A DNA stretch of 64,000 bases from CAMQRS01 sp964370065. Lineage in GTDB: Bacteria > Bacillota_I > Bacilli_A > Erysipelotrichales > Erysipelotrichaceae. The translations under genes and the position numbers were made by a program. Within the stretch, counting starts at the first letter, position 1; the number at the start of each line of letters is the position of its first letter. This document shows, piece after piece, positions 27,301-35,837 of the stretch. Location of the stretch: assembly GCA_964370065.1 (NCBI GenBank), contig CAYJGK010000002.1, positions 46,796-110,795 on the forward strand. The letters run 5' to 3'. The notes under the pieces were generated by a model. The model saw only the letters and a program-made list of their open reading frames with translations, did no database searches and was not told where the DNA came from.

Positions 27301-27827
27301 TATACTCAAACACAGGTGGACAATCAAGTAAAGCAAGTCAAGCAGCGAGTATTGCAAAATTTGCAGCTGGTGGTAAAGCAACAGCGAAAAAGGATTTAGG
27401 ACAAATAGCAATGGCTTATGGACACGTATATGTAGCAAGTATTGCGATGGGTGCTAATAAAGTGCAAACGATTAAAGCGTTAAAAGAAGCAGAAAGTTAT
27501 GATGGACCGTCATTAATTATTGCTTACTCGCCATGTGTGGAGCATGGAATTAAAGGAGGATTAAGTAACCATCAAAGAACACAAGCGAAAGCTGTGGAAT
27601 GTGGATACTTAAACTTATACCGTTTTGATCCAAGAAATGAAAAACCATTAACAATTGACTGTAAAGCACCAGATTTCGATAAATTCCAAGACTTTATCTT
27701 ATCTGAAACACGTTACTCTCAATTACCGGTATTAAAAGGTGAAACTGCATTTGAATTATTCGAAAAAACAAAAGCAGACGCTGTAAAACGTTGGGAAAAA
27801 TTACAAAAACAATTTGCCGACCAATAA
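24321..27827 (+). CDS. nifJ: Pyruvate:ferredoxin (flavodoxin) oxidoreductase
   Basis: Oxidises pyruvate to acetyl-CoA and CO2 and passes electrons to ferredoxin or flavodoxin. It is the single-chain homodimeric form of 1168 residues with all domains in order: the N-terminal pyruvate-binding region (YPITPSSPMAE), the gamma domain, two 4Fe-4S motifs (CIQCGFCSYVCPHG and CVGCGLCVVECPG), and the thiamine diphosphate domain with CPGCGETPY and the GDGWAYDIG Mg-binding loop. The ATG at 24321 follows AAGGAGGAG; TATAAT at 24285-24290 is a likely -10. It coexists with pyruvate formate-lyase in this window. Confidence 0.97.
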   Translation: MEKKFMSMDGNTAAAHCAYALSEVAGIYPITPSSPMAESVDAWATQGRENVFGQRVKVSELQSEGGASGAVHGALQGGTLATTFTASQGLLLMIPNIYKMSGELLPGVIHVAARALASRALNIFGDHEDVYACRQTGACMIASHSVQESMDLSGVAHLAAIKGSVPFIHFFDGFRTSHEVQKVEVMDYDFLRSLLDKEALEKFRANALNPHTNPVTRGGAENDDIFFQGREAQNEHYNAIPDMVADYMEKVSAHTGREYAPFTYYGAEDAQRVIIAMGSVTETAKEAIDTLNAQGEKVGMIKVHLYRPFSTKYLTKVLPASVKKIAVLDRTKEMGAREPLYLDVLHALKSYDVSIVGGRYGMGSKDTTPAQIKAVYTMLAQDVLKEEFTIGIHDDVTHLSLEIDTDFEVVKDYTSCLFWGLGSDGTVSANKNSIKIIGDNTDQYVQAYFAYDSKKAGGVTRSNLRFGKSPIRSTYYVNSAEFISCSLDAYMFKYDLLKSLKNGGTFLLNTTFSAEEIVKQMPNRMKVQLAKRNAKFYIIDATAIADEIGMGRRTNTILQSAFFALNEQIMDYTTAVELMKKAAKKSYAKKGDDIVELNYKAIDAGKAGLVEVTVDPTWVELPFTATHAKTGDEYFDNHVAVINRLEGNDMPVSAFTKYDLLDGSLRNNVSYQEKRTIATQVPTWHADSCIQCGFCSYVCPHGTIRPFMLNEEEVNQAPMEFHTLKAMGKGCEDFAYRIQVSPDNCVGCGLCVVECPGKAGNKALEMVDIKTELDQVPLADYLYKQTKPKLGFHSVNLVKESQFMTPYFEVSGACPGCGETPYYKLVSQLYGKDMLVANATGCSMIYSSSTPSTPFVNDENGEGVAWANSLFEDNAEYGYGMALAQTFKEGTILDIMEKNMNDCEPALLAVCEKYISVVGNREEQRALKEELISLVKDSSNEAIKELLKYERDLVSKSVWIVGGDGWAYDIGYGGLDHVLANELNVNVLVLDTEVYSNTGGQSSKASQAASIAKFAAGGKATAKKDLGQIAMAYGHVYVASIAMGANKVQTIKALKEAESYDGPSLIIAYSPCVEHGIKGGLSNHQRTQAKAVECGYLNLYRFDPRNEKPLTIDCKAPDFDKFQDFILSETRYSQLPVLKGETAFELFEKTKADAVKRWEKLQKQFADQ

Positions 27828-27833
27828 AAAAAC

Positions 27834-27874
27834 AAAAGCATCGAGTTAAATTTTTAACTTGATGCTTTTATTTA
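27834..27874. terminator. Terminator after nifJ
   Basis: A long stem (27834-27850 with 27853-27869; AAAAGCATCGAGTTAAA against TTTAACTTGATGCTTTT, one G-U pair) flanked by A and T tracts. Confidence 0.88.
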
Positions 27875-27901
27875 TGGTACACTATATACAGAGGTGAGAA
27901 T

Positions 27902-28678
27902 ATGAATTCAGTAACAATTGCGTTTATGATGACTGCTATTGCAGGATTGAGCACACTGCTAGGTAGTGTATTCGTTTTCTTTATGAAAAAAGATAACGCA
28001 AAAGCGTTGAGTGTTAGTTTAGGGTTTTCCGCAGGAGTGATGCTGTTCATATCTATGAATGCAATATTGGTGAGTGCTCAAAATGATCTAAGCGCTGTAC
28101 ACGGTGATAGAATAGGTGGGTGGCTTGCAATAAGTGCGTTTTTTATTGGAATGCTTTGTATTGCTTTAATAGATCGTTTAATTCCATCTAATTTGAACCC
28201 ACATGAAGCAACACACTCAAACCAAAATAAATTGTACCGGATGGGGTTATTAAGTGCTGCGGCAATTGGTTTGCATAACTTACCAGAAGGAATGGTATCT
28301 TTTATATCCGCATTACAAGATCCGGTTGCATCCATCCCTGTTATCGTGGCGATTGCTATCCATAATGTACCAGAAGGAATGGTTGTTAGTTTACCTATTT
28401 ATCAAGCAACAGGTTCTAAAAGAAAAGCATTCTATTATTCTTTTTTATCAGGTATTGCAGAACCAATTGGTGCGTTGCTAGCGTATAGTGTATTGCAACC
28501 ATTTCTGTCAGAAACTTTATTTGCAGTGATTTTTGCTGGTGTTGCAGGAATTATGGTGTATATATCACTTGACGTATTATTACCGAGTGCTAGAGAGTAT
28601 GGAGAACATCATTTATCCTTATATGGATTAATTGCAGGGATGTTTGTAATGGCAGCTAGTTTATTGTTATTTGTGTAA
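27902..28678 (+). CDS. ZIP-family metal importer (ZupT-like)
   Basis: Imports zinc and possibly iron or manganese across the cytoplasmic membrane. The 258-residue protein has about eight hydrophobic segments. The metal pathway motifs are on TM4 and TM5: HNLPEGMVSF near residue 121 and HNVPEGMVVS near 156. The length matches the ZupT subfamily. The ATG follows GAGGTGAG. The convergent downstream gene encodes a zinc-type ArsR regulator, suggesting a local role in zinc homeostasis, but no operator was seen before this gene. Confidence 0.92.
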   Translation: MNSVTIAFMMTAIAGLSTLLGSVFVFFMKKDNAKALSVSLGFSAGVMLFISMNAILVSAQNDLSAVHGDRIGGWLAISAFFIGMLCIALIDRLIPSNLNPHEATHSNQNKLYRMGLLSAAAIGLHNLPEGMVSFISALQDPVASIPVIVAIAIHNVPEGMVVSLPIYQATGSKRKAFYYSFLSGIAEPIGALLAYSVLQPFLSETLFAVIFAGVAGIMVYISLDVLLPSAREYGEHHLSLYGLIAGMFVMAASLLLFV

Positions 28679-28680
28679 AA

Positions 28681-28710
28681 AAGAACAGCACATTATTGCT
28701 GTTCTTTTAA
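28681..28710. terminator. Bidirectional terminator between zip and arsR genes
   Basis: Perfect 10-bp stem AAGAACAGCA/TGCTGTTCTT (28681-28690 and 28697-28706) with a 6-nt loop, A tract before and T tract after. It overlaps the final codons of the arsR-type gene. Confidence 0.85.
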
Positions 28711-28995
28711 CTTATGATCAACATGGATTTTTACCGTGTGTAATAAATCCACTACATGATCATCATCTAAGCTGTAATAAATATGTTTGCCAACCTTTCT
28801 ACTCTTCACAAATCCAGTATCTTTTAATAACTTTAATTGATGGCTAATAGCGGATTGTGTCATGTGTAGTTGCTGTGCAATAGCATTCACATTTAATTCT
28901 TCTTGTGCAATGCTATAAATTATCTTGACTCTTGTTTCGTCTGAGACAACTTTAAAAAAATCGGCAATATGAGAATAATGGATAGTGTCAATCAT
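28693..28995 (-). CDS. ArsR/SmtB-family zinc-sensing repressor (CzrA-like)
   Basis: A 100-residue winged-helix repressor. I choose the ATG at 28995, preceded by a GCGAGG site; the longer frame to 29127 reads through the promoter. The HTH region is MTQSAISHQLKLLKDTGFV. The last helix carries Asp-x-His-x10-His-x2-His in DDHVVDLLHTVKIHVDH, the alpha5 metal site of CzrA and SmtB, which senses zinc or cobalt. The alpha3 cysteine box of CadC/ArsR is absent. Likely targets are metal export genes such as the P-type ATPase at 52852, which has a matching operator. Confidence 0.92.
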   Translation of the reverse strand: MIDTIHYSHIADFFKVVSDETRVKIIYSIAQEELNVNAIAQQLHMTQSAISHQLKLLKDTGFVKSRKVGKHIYYSLDDDHVVDLLHTVKIHVDHKLKEQQ

Positions 28996-29019
28996 GTAGA
29001 TACCTCGCTTTATACAAGT

Positions 29020-29048
29020 ATCATATAAAATTAGGGTATAGAAGTCAA
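29020..29048 (-). promoter_or_regulatory. Promoter of the arsR-type gene
   Basis: Minus strand: TTGACT (29043-29048), 17-bp spacer, TATGAT (29020-29025). The -10 overlaps TTATATGA, which matches 7 of 8 bases of the ATATATGA half-site of the P-type ATPase operator, so autoregulation is possible. Confidence 0.7.
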
Positions 29049-29142
29049 ATCTGAAAAAGTTATGACAAATGATAGGTTTGCTTTTTTGTTTTTTTAGATA
29101 AAATATAGAAGAATAAGCGATGTGCACTGGAGGTAAAAAAAT

Positions 29143-29586
29143 ATGGACATTTTAGATGTTTCTATAATACTGTTTGTGATGATGGAATCAGCAAACGTAT
29201 GTATTTTATATTTTGCTCCAGATTCTAAATTGGGAAATGGAGTAGCTGTTTTTAATGGTTTTAGTGCGGCAAAACAGGATGAAAATACGAATCTTTTTGT
29301 TAGCTATATGATTAACTGGGTAGCAGGTGCTAAATTAATCTTTATTGCATTACTTCTTGTTATTTTGTTGACTGGGAATGAAGCAACAAAATTTGGCTCA
29401 GTTGTTGTGATGATTTTTTCAATATTTACTTACTTTTTCAGATTACATCCTATTATTTCTAAACTTGATGAAAATGATGAAATCACGCCAAAAGGATATT
29501 CTAGAACTTTATATAACATGATTCTTGGTTTTATCATGATGTTTGGTTGTGCACTGGTTGTATACATCTATTCCCAATTTATTTAA
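29143..29586 (+). CDS. Conserved four-helix membrane protein of unknown function
   Basis: A 147-residue integral membrane protein with about four hydrophobic segments (residues 6-25, 60-82, 87-105, 125-145) and short charged loops, including RLHPIISKLDENDEITPKGYS between the third and fourth. I recognise it only as a conserved uncharacterised family. GGAGG precedes the ATG. It is divergent from the arsR-type gene, with about 147 bp between the starts, and stands alone. Confidence 0.7.
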   Translation: MDILDVSIILFVMMESANVCILYFAPDSKLGNGVAVFNGFSAAKQDENTNLFVSYMINWVAGAKLIFIALLLVILLTGNEATKFGSVVVMIFSIFTYFFRLHPIISKLDENDEITPKGYSRTLYNMILGFIMMFGCALVVYIYSQFI

Positions 29587-29655
29587 AAGAAAACATTTCG
29601 CTGTTTTTTTTTTAGATTATTGTATAATAGTAGTTAGATAAATTAGGAGGGTATT

Positions 29656-30888
29656 ATGAATCAGACATTATTAAAAAAATATGCAAGGCTTGCTGTAGTG
29701 ATGGGGGCGAATGTTCAAAAGGGACAAACTTTAATTATCAATACGTCAGTTGAAGCAAAGGAGATGACCCGATATGCCGTGGAAGCGGCTTATGAAGCAG
29801 GTGCCAAAGAAGTTGTTGTTAACTATAAAGATGACTTAATTTCCAGAATGCATTATGAATATCAAACAGAAGAAACACTTTGTGATGTGCCAGACTGGAT
29901 GGTCGAACAAAAGGTTTCTAAATTACGAGAGGGAGCGGCCACTTTACACATTATTAGTGACACACCTGGTGTATTAGGTGGTATTGATGCACAAAAAATT
30001 AGTGCTGTGTATCGTGTTTTAAATGAACGTTATAAAGAAGCTAGTGAAATTACGATGGCAAATAAAGTGCAATGGGCAATTGTGGCTGTGCCTAATGTAC
30101 GTTGGGCGAAACAAGTGTTTCCTCAATTAGAAGAACAAGAAGCGTTAGAATCATTATGGAAAAAAATATTAAGTGCGGTTCATGTAAATGAAGAACAAGA
30201 TGCAATATCGTTATGGAAACAACACAATAAAAATTTAGCTGAGCGTGAAGTGGTATTAAATAAACATAACTTTAAAGCGATGCACTTTAAAAATGAATTG
30301 GGTACGGACATTACAATTGAATTGGTGAAAAATCATATTTGGGCTGGAGGAAATGAGCATACCGTTGATGGTGTCGAATTCAATCCAAACATGCCAACAG
30401 AAGAAATTTTTACGATGCCATATAAATATGGTGTGAATGGTACAGTAGTCACAAGTAAACCATTAGATTACAATGGAACATTAATCAATGAATTTTCATT
30501 AACTTTCAAAGATGGTAAAGTGATTGACTATAATGCAAGTAACGATTATGAAACACTGCAATCATTAATCGAGTTTGATGAAGGAAGTTCCTATATTGGT
30601 GAGGTAGCGTTAGTGCCTTATAGTTCGCCTATTTCATTAAGTGATACACTATTCTACAATACCTTATTTGATGAAAACGCATCTTGTCATTTAGCGTTAG
30701 GAAGAGCTTATCCAATGAATGTTAAAGGAGGGATTGCAATGAGTCCTGAACAATTAAGTGAAGCAGGTGCAAACTATTCCTTAACACATGTTGATTTTAT
30801 GTTTGGTAGTCCATGCATGAAAATTGAAGGAATTTGTGAAGATGGAACACGTATAAGCGTGTTTGAAAAAGGAGATTTTGTATTTTAA
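29656..30888 (+). CDS. M29-family aminopeptidase (AmpS/PepS type)
   Basis: Cytoplasmic metallo-aminopeptidase of 410 residues that removes N-terminal residues from peptides. Family features seen are the N-terminal RLAVVMGANVQKGQTLII, the mid-protein block with WAGGNEHTVDGVEFNPNMPTEE and MPYKYGVNGTV, and C-terminal HLALGRAYP, then THVDFMFGS. The glutamates and histidines in these blocks bind the two metal ions. AGGAGG lies before the ATG and TATAAT at 29623-29628 is a likely -10. It lies just upstream of the oligopeptide transporter, fitting peptide use. Confidence 0.93.
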   Translation: MNQTLLKKYARLAVVMGANVQKGQTLIINTSVEAKEMTRYAVEAAYEAGAKEVVVNYKDDLISRMHYEYQTEETLCDVPDWMVEQKVSKLREGAATLHIISDTPGVLGGIDAQKISAVYRVLNERYKEASEITMANKVQWAIVAVPNVRWAKQVFPQLEEQEALESLWKKILSAVHVNEEQDAISLWKQHNKNLAEREVVLNKHNFKAMHFKNELGTDITIELVKNHIWAGGNEHTVDGVEFNPNMPTEEIFTMPYKYGVNGTVVTSKPLDYNGTLINEFSLTFKDGKVIDYNASNDYETLQSLIEFDEGSSYIGEVALVPYSSPISLSDTLFYNTLFDENASCHLALGRAYPMNVKGGIAMSPEQLSEAGANYSLTHVDFMFGSPCMKIEGICEDGTRISVFEKGDFVF

Positions 30889-30909
30889 AAAGGCAATAGC
30901 CTTTTTTTT
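30887..30909 (+). terminator. Terminator after the M29 aminopeptidase
   Basis: Stem AAAAAGGC/GCCTTTTT (30887-30894 and 30899-30906) with a 4-nt loop running into T. Confidence 0.85.
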
Positions 30910-31025
30910 AAACGATATTGTCAATGAAAAACACTGTCTTTTATGCGAAAACAATGTAAAAAGTTTCATAAATGGAAGAAATTGTAAGAAATACGAATTT
31001 ATGTGAAAAAAATGTGTAATTAATA

Positions 31026-31054
31026 TTGCATAAATGTGATTCATGTACTATAAT
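31026..31054 (+). promoter_or_regulatory. Promoter of the opp operon
   Basis: TTGCAT (31026-31031), 17-bp spacer, TATAAT (31049-31054), 48 bp before the oppA start. The stretch 30910-31025 upstream is very AT-rich and holds no gene. Confidence 0.75.
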
Positions 31055-31101
31055 AATTACATTATCAATAATAAATTGATGAAAGAGAGAGGAGATTGAA
31101 T

Positions 31102-32922
31102 ATGAAAAAATTATTCAAATTTGCACTATGTTCTTTAATGGCGTTAACTTTAGTTGCTTGTGGTAGCGGTGATTCTAAAGTAAATAAAGATACATTAGTG
31201 GTAGGAACACCTGAGCTTTCAGGAGATTTCTTAGATGGATTTGGGAACAGTAGTTATGACTTAATGGTTAAAAACATGTTATATGGTTACACTACTTACT
31301 ACTACAACGCTGCTGGGGAATATTTATTAGATAATACGGCTATTAAAGACGTAGTTATCAATGATGAAGCAGATGGTTCTAAAACGTATACATTCACTGT
31401 TAACGAAGGATTAAAATGGAGTGATGGTGAAACGTTAGATGCGAACGATTACGTATTTGCATTATTATGGGGAGCGAGCAAACAATGGGTTGACGCTGGT
31501 GCTTCATCTTTAGATGGTGAAGGATTAAAAGGAAAAAAAGAATATGTTGCAGGAGAAACAGATGTATTTGCTGGAGTTAAATTAATTGATGACTACACAT
31601 TCTCAGCTACAATTGCTGCAGAAGAGTTACCATTCTTCTATGAAGCTTCATTAGTTGCAATTACACCTAAACCACAACACGTATTCTCAGCTGATTCTAC
31701 AATTGAAACAACAGATGCTGGAGCGAAATTAGTAGCTGCTGATTTATCTGGAGATATGGCTAAAATTGCGGATGGAGATAACGCTTACCGTTATGCACCA
31801 ACTGCAGTGTCAGGACCTTACAAATTTGTATCTTTCAAAAATCAAATTGTAACACTAGAAATTAATGAAGAATTCGCTGGAGATCCAGATGGAGACAAAC
31901 CTACAATTCCAACTGTAATTGTTAAATATGTTGACCAATCAACAGATATGGACACTTTAATTAAAGGGGACGTAGACATCTTAAATGGTGTAGTTGAAGG
32001 GGATAAAATTGAAAAAGCGAAAGCTGAAGTAGAAGAAGGAAACTTAAAAGAATCTAACTATGCAAGAAATGGTTATGGATATGTTGCAATGGCTACTGAA
32101 TACGGTACGACAAGCATCAAAGAAGTACGTCATGCAATTGCTTACATCTTAGATAATGATGAAATCATCAACTCAGTATTAGGTGGATACGGTTCAAGTG
32201 TTTACGGAGACTACGGAGTTGCTCAATGGATGTACAAAGACAATGCTGAAGCTATTGATGGATTAACAACTTATGCATTCTCAGTCACAAAAGCAAACGA
32301 ATCACTAGATAAAACAGATTACAAATTTGAAGCGGATGGAGTAACACCTTGGGACTCTGCAAAAGCTGTTGAAGCGGATGACTACTACCGTTATAATTCA
32401 AATGGTGAAGTATTAGAAATCAAACACTTCGGAACAGATGATAATACAGTAACAGATGCTATTGAAAACCAATTCAATGCAAATGGACCAAGAGCTGGGA
32501 TGAAGATTACAGTAACTCGTGGAGACTTCGATTCATTATTAAGTAACTACTACTACCGTTACGAACAAACAGATGAAGAAAAATATAACACATTCAACTT
32601 AGCTGTTGGATTCACAGCTGTATACGATCCTTACAGAACGTACCACACTGATTTCTTGAACACTTGGGAAAATGCGACGCAAACAAACAGTCCAATCTTA
32701 GATGAATTATCTGTTTCATTACGTCAAACGGCACCTGAAAATGTAGATGAGTATTCTGCAAAATGGTTAGAATTCCAAACTGCTTGGAACGAATATTTAC
32801 CATTAGTACCAATCTACTCTAACTCATACTTTGACTTCTATAATGCTGGATTAGAAGGTATAGAAACGACTCCGTTAAAAGATTGGTCAACTATGGTTAG
32901 TAAGATCAAATGGGCTGAATAA
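31102..32922 (+). CDS. oppA: Oligopeptide ABC transporter, substrate-binding lipoprotein
   Basis: Extracellular peptide-binding protein of 606 residues (SBP family 5). The ATG at 31102 follows GAGGAG; an upstream TTG is in frame but less likely. The signal sequence ends in a lipobox, LVAC, with lipidated Cys20. The mature part has the family's YTFTVNEGLKWSDGETLDANDYVF block near residue 98 and the AIAYILDNDEIINSVL block. It is the first gene of the opp operon and is followed by a hairpin that would raise its expression over the permease genes. Confidence 0.93.
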   Translation: MKKLFKFALCSLMALTLVACGSGDSKVNKDTLVVGTPELSGDFLDGFGNSSYDLMVKNMLYGYTTYYYNAAGEYLLDNTAIKDVVINDEADGSKTYTFTVNEGLKWSDGETLDANDYVFALLWGASKQWVDAGASSLDGEGLKGKKEYVAGETDVFAGVKLIDDYTFSATIAAEELPFFYEASLVAITPKPQHVFSADSTIETTDAGAKLVAADLSGDMAKIADGDNAYRYAPTAVSGPYKFVSFKNQIVTLEINEEFAGDPDGDKPTIPTVIVKYVDQSTDMDTLIKGDVDILNGVVEGDKIEKAKAEVEEGNLKESNYARNGYGYVAMATEYGTTSIKEVRHAIAYILDNDEIINSVLGGYGSSVYGDYGVAQWMYKDNAEAIDGLTTYAFSVTKANESLDKTDYKFEADGVTPWDSAKAVEADDYYRYNSNGEVLEIKHFGTDDNTVTDAIENQFNANGPRAGMKITVTRGDFDSLLSNYYYRYEQTDEEKYNTFNLAVGFTAVYDPYRTYHTDFLNTWENATQTNSPILDELSVSLRQTAPENVDEYSAKWLEFQTAWNEYLPLVPIYSNSYFDFYNAGLEGIETTPLKDWSTMVSKIKWAE

Positions 32923-32960
32923 AAATTATATTATATCGTAATTATATTATTTAGTTTGTG

Positions 32961-32996
32961 ATGATAGGATAGTTAAAACTATCCTATCATTTTATT
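32961..32996 (+). terminator. Intra-operon hairpin between oppA and oppB
   Basis: A perfect stem ATGATAGGATAGTT/AACTATCCTATCAT (32961-32974 and 32977-32990) followed by TTTATTGTT. It probably works as a partial terminator, leaving more oppA than permease message. Confidence 0.75.
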
Positions 32997-33024
32997 GTTA
33001 ATAAGGTATAGGAGGACATATAAA

Positions 33025-33984
33025 ATGATAAAATACTGTATTAAACGTATCATTTCTTTAATTCCTGTTTTATTCGTAATTTCAGTTTTACTATTCGGTA
33101 TTTCTAAGGCAATGCCTGGAGACCCAGTAAAACACATGGTACAAGGTGTAAAAGCTGAAAACTATCAACAACAATACGATGCATGGGAAAAAAGATTAGG
33201 ATTAGATAAAAGCTTACCTGAGCAATACGTTGCTTGGATTTCAAATTTAGCACAAGGGAACTTAGGTTTCTCTAGTAGCTTTAACAAACCGGTTGTAGAT
33301 GTAATTAAACAACCATTTTTAAACACGGTTGCATTAAATTTCTTCGTGTTATTATTCTCTCTTTCAATCGCTATATATGCTGGGATACGATGTGCTGTTA
33401 AGAAAAACACGTGGGTCGATCAATTCTGGCAAGTATTCTCTCTTACAGGAAGAAGTATTCCTGCATTCTTCGTATCAATGTGTTTAATATATGTTTTTGC
33501 GATTAAATTAGAATGGCTACCAATTGGAGGGATGCCTTTAGAATTAAATGGATTTGATTTATTTGAATGGTTAAGATATTTAGTCTTACCAGTGACAACA
33601 TTAACGATTATTTCATTAGCTGGAACAGTGCAATATGTTCGTAATGCAATGCTAGAGTCATTAAGTCAAGATTATATTAGAACTGCAAGAAGTAAAGGAT
33701 TAAGTGAAAAGGTTGTTATTTATTCGCATGCTTTCCGTAATGCTTTAATTCCTGTAGTAACAATTGTTATTGCAAGTATTGGTACATTATTTACTGGATC
33801 TATGATTACAGAAAGTGTATTTGCTTGGGAAGGTTTAGGAGTGGTATTATTAAAAGCATTAAATAAGCGTGATTTAATGCTGATTATTGTAATGAACTTC
33901 TTCTATGCATTTGTATATATTTTAACAAACTTTATCGCGGATTTAGCCTATGCTGTAGTAGATCCACGTATTAAGTTAGATTAG
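33025..33984 (+). CDS. oppB: Oligopeptide ABC transporter permease OppB
   Basis: Membrane subunit of 319 residues with six hydrophobic segments. The ATG at 33025 follows AGGAGG; an upstream in-frame TTG at 32995 lies in the hairpin tail. The N-terminal KAMPGDPV and GLDKSLPEQYVAWI are typical of DppB/OppB, and the EAA loop that contacts the ATPase reads ARSKGLSEKVVIYSHAFRNALIPV. No insertion is seen, unlike its partner OppC. Confidence 0.94.
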   Translation: MIKYCIKRIISLIPVLFVISVLLFGISKAMPGDPVKHMVQGVKAENYQQQYDAWEKRLGLDKSLPEQYVAWISNLAQGNLGFSSSFNKPVVDVIKQPFLNTVALNFFVLLFSLSIAIYAGIRCAVKKNTWVDQFWQVFSLTGRSIPAFFVSMCLIYVFAIKLEWLPIGGMPLELNGFDLFEWLRYLVLPVTTLTIISLAGTVQYVRNAMLESLSQDYIRTARSKGLSEKVVIYSHAFRNALIPVVTIVIASIGTLFTGSMITESVFAWEGLGVVLLKALNKRDLMLIIVMNFFYAFVYILTNFIADLAYAVVDPRIKLD

Positions 33985-33995
33985 GAGGTTAAGTG

Positions 33996-35828
33996 ATGAA
34001 AAAACAAAATAAAAATAAAACATCATTTTTAGCTTCATTTAAAAATATGTTTAAAGGTAGAAAAGTAAACGAAGTTGTTAATAATTTAGAAGAAGAAGTA
34101 ATTTTAACACCTACGCAAGTTATTATGCGTAACTTCTTTTCTAATAAGTTTGCGATTATTGGGATTGTATTATTCTTAGGAATTACATCATTCTCGTTTT
34201 TAGGAAGTCAAATTTATCAAGTAAAGCCTACGTATACAGAACCTGTATTACGTAATATTAGACCAGGGATAGGATATTTAGATGTACCTGGAGAGTTAAA
34301 AGAAAATGGAGTTGCAGATATTCAATCTGGAGTGGCATTCAGTGTAGGATTAGACAATGATGGGAACATTTATGCTTGGGGTAGTGATGTACAAGGTTCA
34401 ATGGATATTCCAGAGGAAATGTTTGATCGCAAATATGAGCAAATTGCAGTAGGTGATCGTCATGTTATTGCATTAGGTAAAGATGGAATGGTTTATGGAT
34501 GGGGGTATAACTCATTTGGACAAGCTGAATTACCATCGGATATTTTAATGTCATTAAAAGGGCAACCCATTTCAAAAGTTTATGCAGGGGAAGCATATTC
34601 TGCAATTATTACAAAAGATAATCGATTATTTGTTTGGGGATCAGTAATGAACTCTGGTTTAGATGTAATCCCTAAAGATATTCAAGGAAGTATTGTAGAT
34701 GTAACATGTTCTACTTACAATATGGTTGTTTTATTAGAAGATGGAACAGTACGTGTGTTAGGAGTAAGTGGTAATGAAATTTCTGATGTGCCTACTGAAT
34801 TAACAGATGGATCAATTACAGTGGAAGCAATCGCTATGTCTTATCGTAATGGGTTAGCATTAGATTCAAATGGAGAAGTGCACGTGTGGGGTGCAGAATC
34901 TTATGGGTTATTAAACATACCAGAGATTGATGCGGAAGTAACAATGATTTCAGGTGCTAAAAATGCATTATATGCAGTGGATGAAAATAGTGTAATCCAT
35001 GCATGGGGAGACGACACTCTTCATGAATTAGATGTACCTACTATGGAAAATATAGAAAATATTTACACAGGATTCTTTACTATGTTTGTTGAAAGTGAAA
35101 CAGGCGAAGTAAAATCTTGGGGTAACAATGGATATTTATTTGGTACGGATGAGCAAGGTAGAGATATGTTTACTCGTTTAATGTATGGTGGAACTGTTAC
35201 ATTAAGTGTTGGGGTAATCGCCGCTGTTATTTCAACAATCATCGGATTATTAGTCGGAATGATTGCTGGATTCGTAGGGGGTAGAGTGGATAACTTCTTG
35301 ATGCGTATTGGGGAAATCGTCATGTCGATTCCATTTATGCCAATCGTTATTACATTAAGTAGTATTGTAGCTACAACAATGAGCTCTTCTCAAAGAATGA
35401 CATTAATTATGGTTATTCTTGGATTATTAAGTTGGCCAGGATTAGCTCGTTTAGTACGTGGACAAATTTTAGTAGAGCGTGAAAAGGATTTCGTTTTAGC
35501 GGCTCGTGCACTTGGTGTAAAAGAGACTAGAATTGTTATTTCTCACGTATTACCAAACGTAATTAGTATTTGTATTGTTAATATGACTTTAAGTTATGCA
35601 GGATTCATGTTAACGGAATCAGGATTATCTTTCCTAGGTTTCGGGGTAGCGAACCCACAAGCATCTTGGGGAAATATGCTAAACAGTGTAGTAAGTAGTG
35701 AAATTATTGAAAATTACTGGTGGAGATGGGTTTTACCAGCGATGTGTGTAGTCATCGCCGCTATTAGTATTAACTTAATTGGGACAGCATTATCTGATGC
35801 AATTGATCCTAAGGCAAATGAAAAGTAG
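33996..35828 (+). CDS. oppC: Oligopeptide ABC permease OppC with inserted RCC1-like beta-propeller
   Basis: Permease subunit of 610 residues, twice the usual OppC length of about 300. The ATG at 33996 follows AGGAGG. Residues 1-90 are the normal N-terminus with TM1. Residues about 107-380 form seven RCC1-type repeats, each near 40 residues and ending in a beta strand with WG: AWG, GWG, VWG, VLG, VWG, AWG, SWG. The chain then resumes exactly at the conserved FGTDEQGRDMF and the remaining five helices, with the EAA loop ARALGVKETRIVISHVLPNV. The propeller lies in the first external loop, facing the substrate-binding protein. Identity as permease is certain; the propeller's role is unknown. Confidence 0.95.
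   Translation: MKKQNKNKTSFLASFKNMFKGRKVNEVVNNLEEEVILTPTQVIMRNFFSNKFAIIGIVLFLGITSFSFLGSQIYQVKPTYTEPVLRNIRPGIGYLDVPGELKENGVADIQSGVAFSVGLDNDGNIYAWGSDVQGSMDIPEEMFDRKYEQIAVGDRHVIALGKDGMVYGWGYNSFGQAELPSDILMSLKGQPISKVYAGEAYSAIITKDNRLFVWGSVMNSGLDVIPKDIQGSIVDVTCSTYNMVVLLEDGTVRVLGVSGNEISDVPTELTDGSITVEAIAMSYRNGLALDSNGEVHVWGAESYGLLNIPEIDAEVTMISGAKNALYAVDENSVIHAWGDDTLHELDVPTMENIENIYTGFFTMFVESETGEVKSWGNNGYLFGTDEQGRDMFTRLMYGGTVTLSVGVIAAVISTIIGLLVGMIAGFVGGRVDNFLMRIGEIVMSIPFMPIVITLSSIVATTMSSSQRMTLIMVILGLLSWPGLARLVRGQILVEREKDFVLAARALGVKETRIVISHVLPNVISICIVNMTLSYAGFMLTESGLSFLGFGVANPQASWGNMLNSVVSSEIIENYWWRWVLPAMCVVIAAISINLIGTALSDAIDPKANEK
34314..35136 (+). other. Seven-repeat RCC1-like propeller insert in OppC
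   Basis: In-frame segment coding seven RCC1-like blades between TM1 and the GTDxxGRD motif of OppC. The sixth and seventh repeats are the most diverged. It has no base composition break from the flanking permease sequence, so it does not look like a recent insertion. Confidence 0.85.
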
Positions 35829-35837
35829 GTGGATGCG

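Noticed and set aside
28996..29127. N-terminal extension of the ArsR-type regulator
   Set aside because: The extension covers the TTGACT/TATGAT promoter and reads non-conserved sequence; the ATG at 28995 has a ribosome binding site and fits the family.
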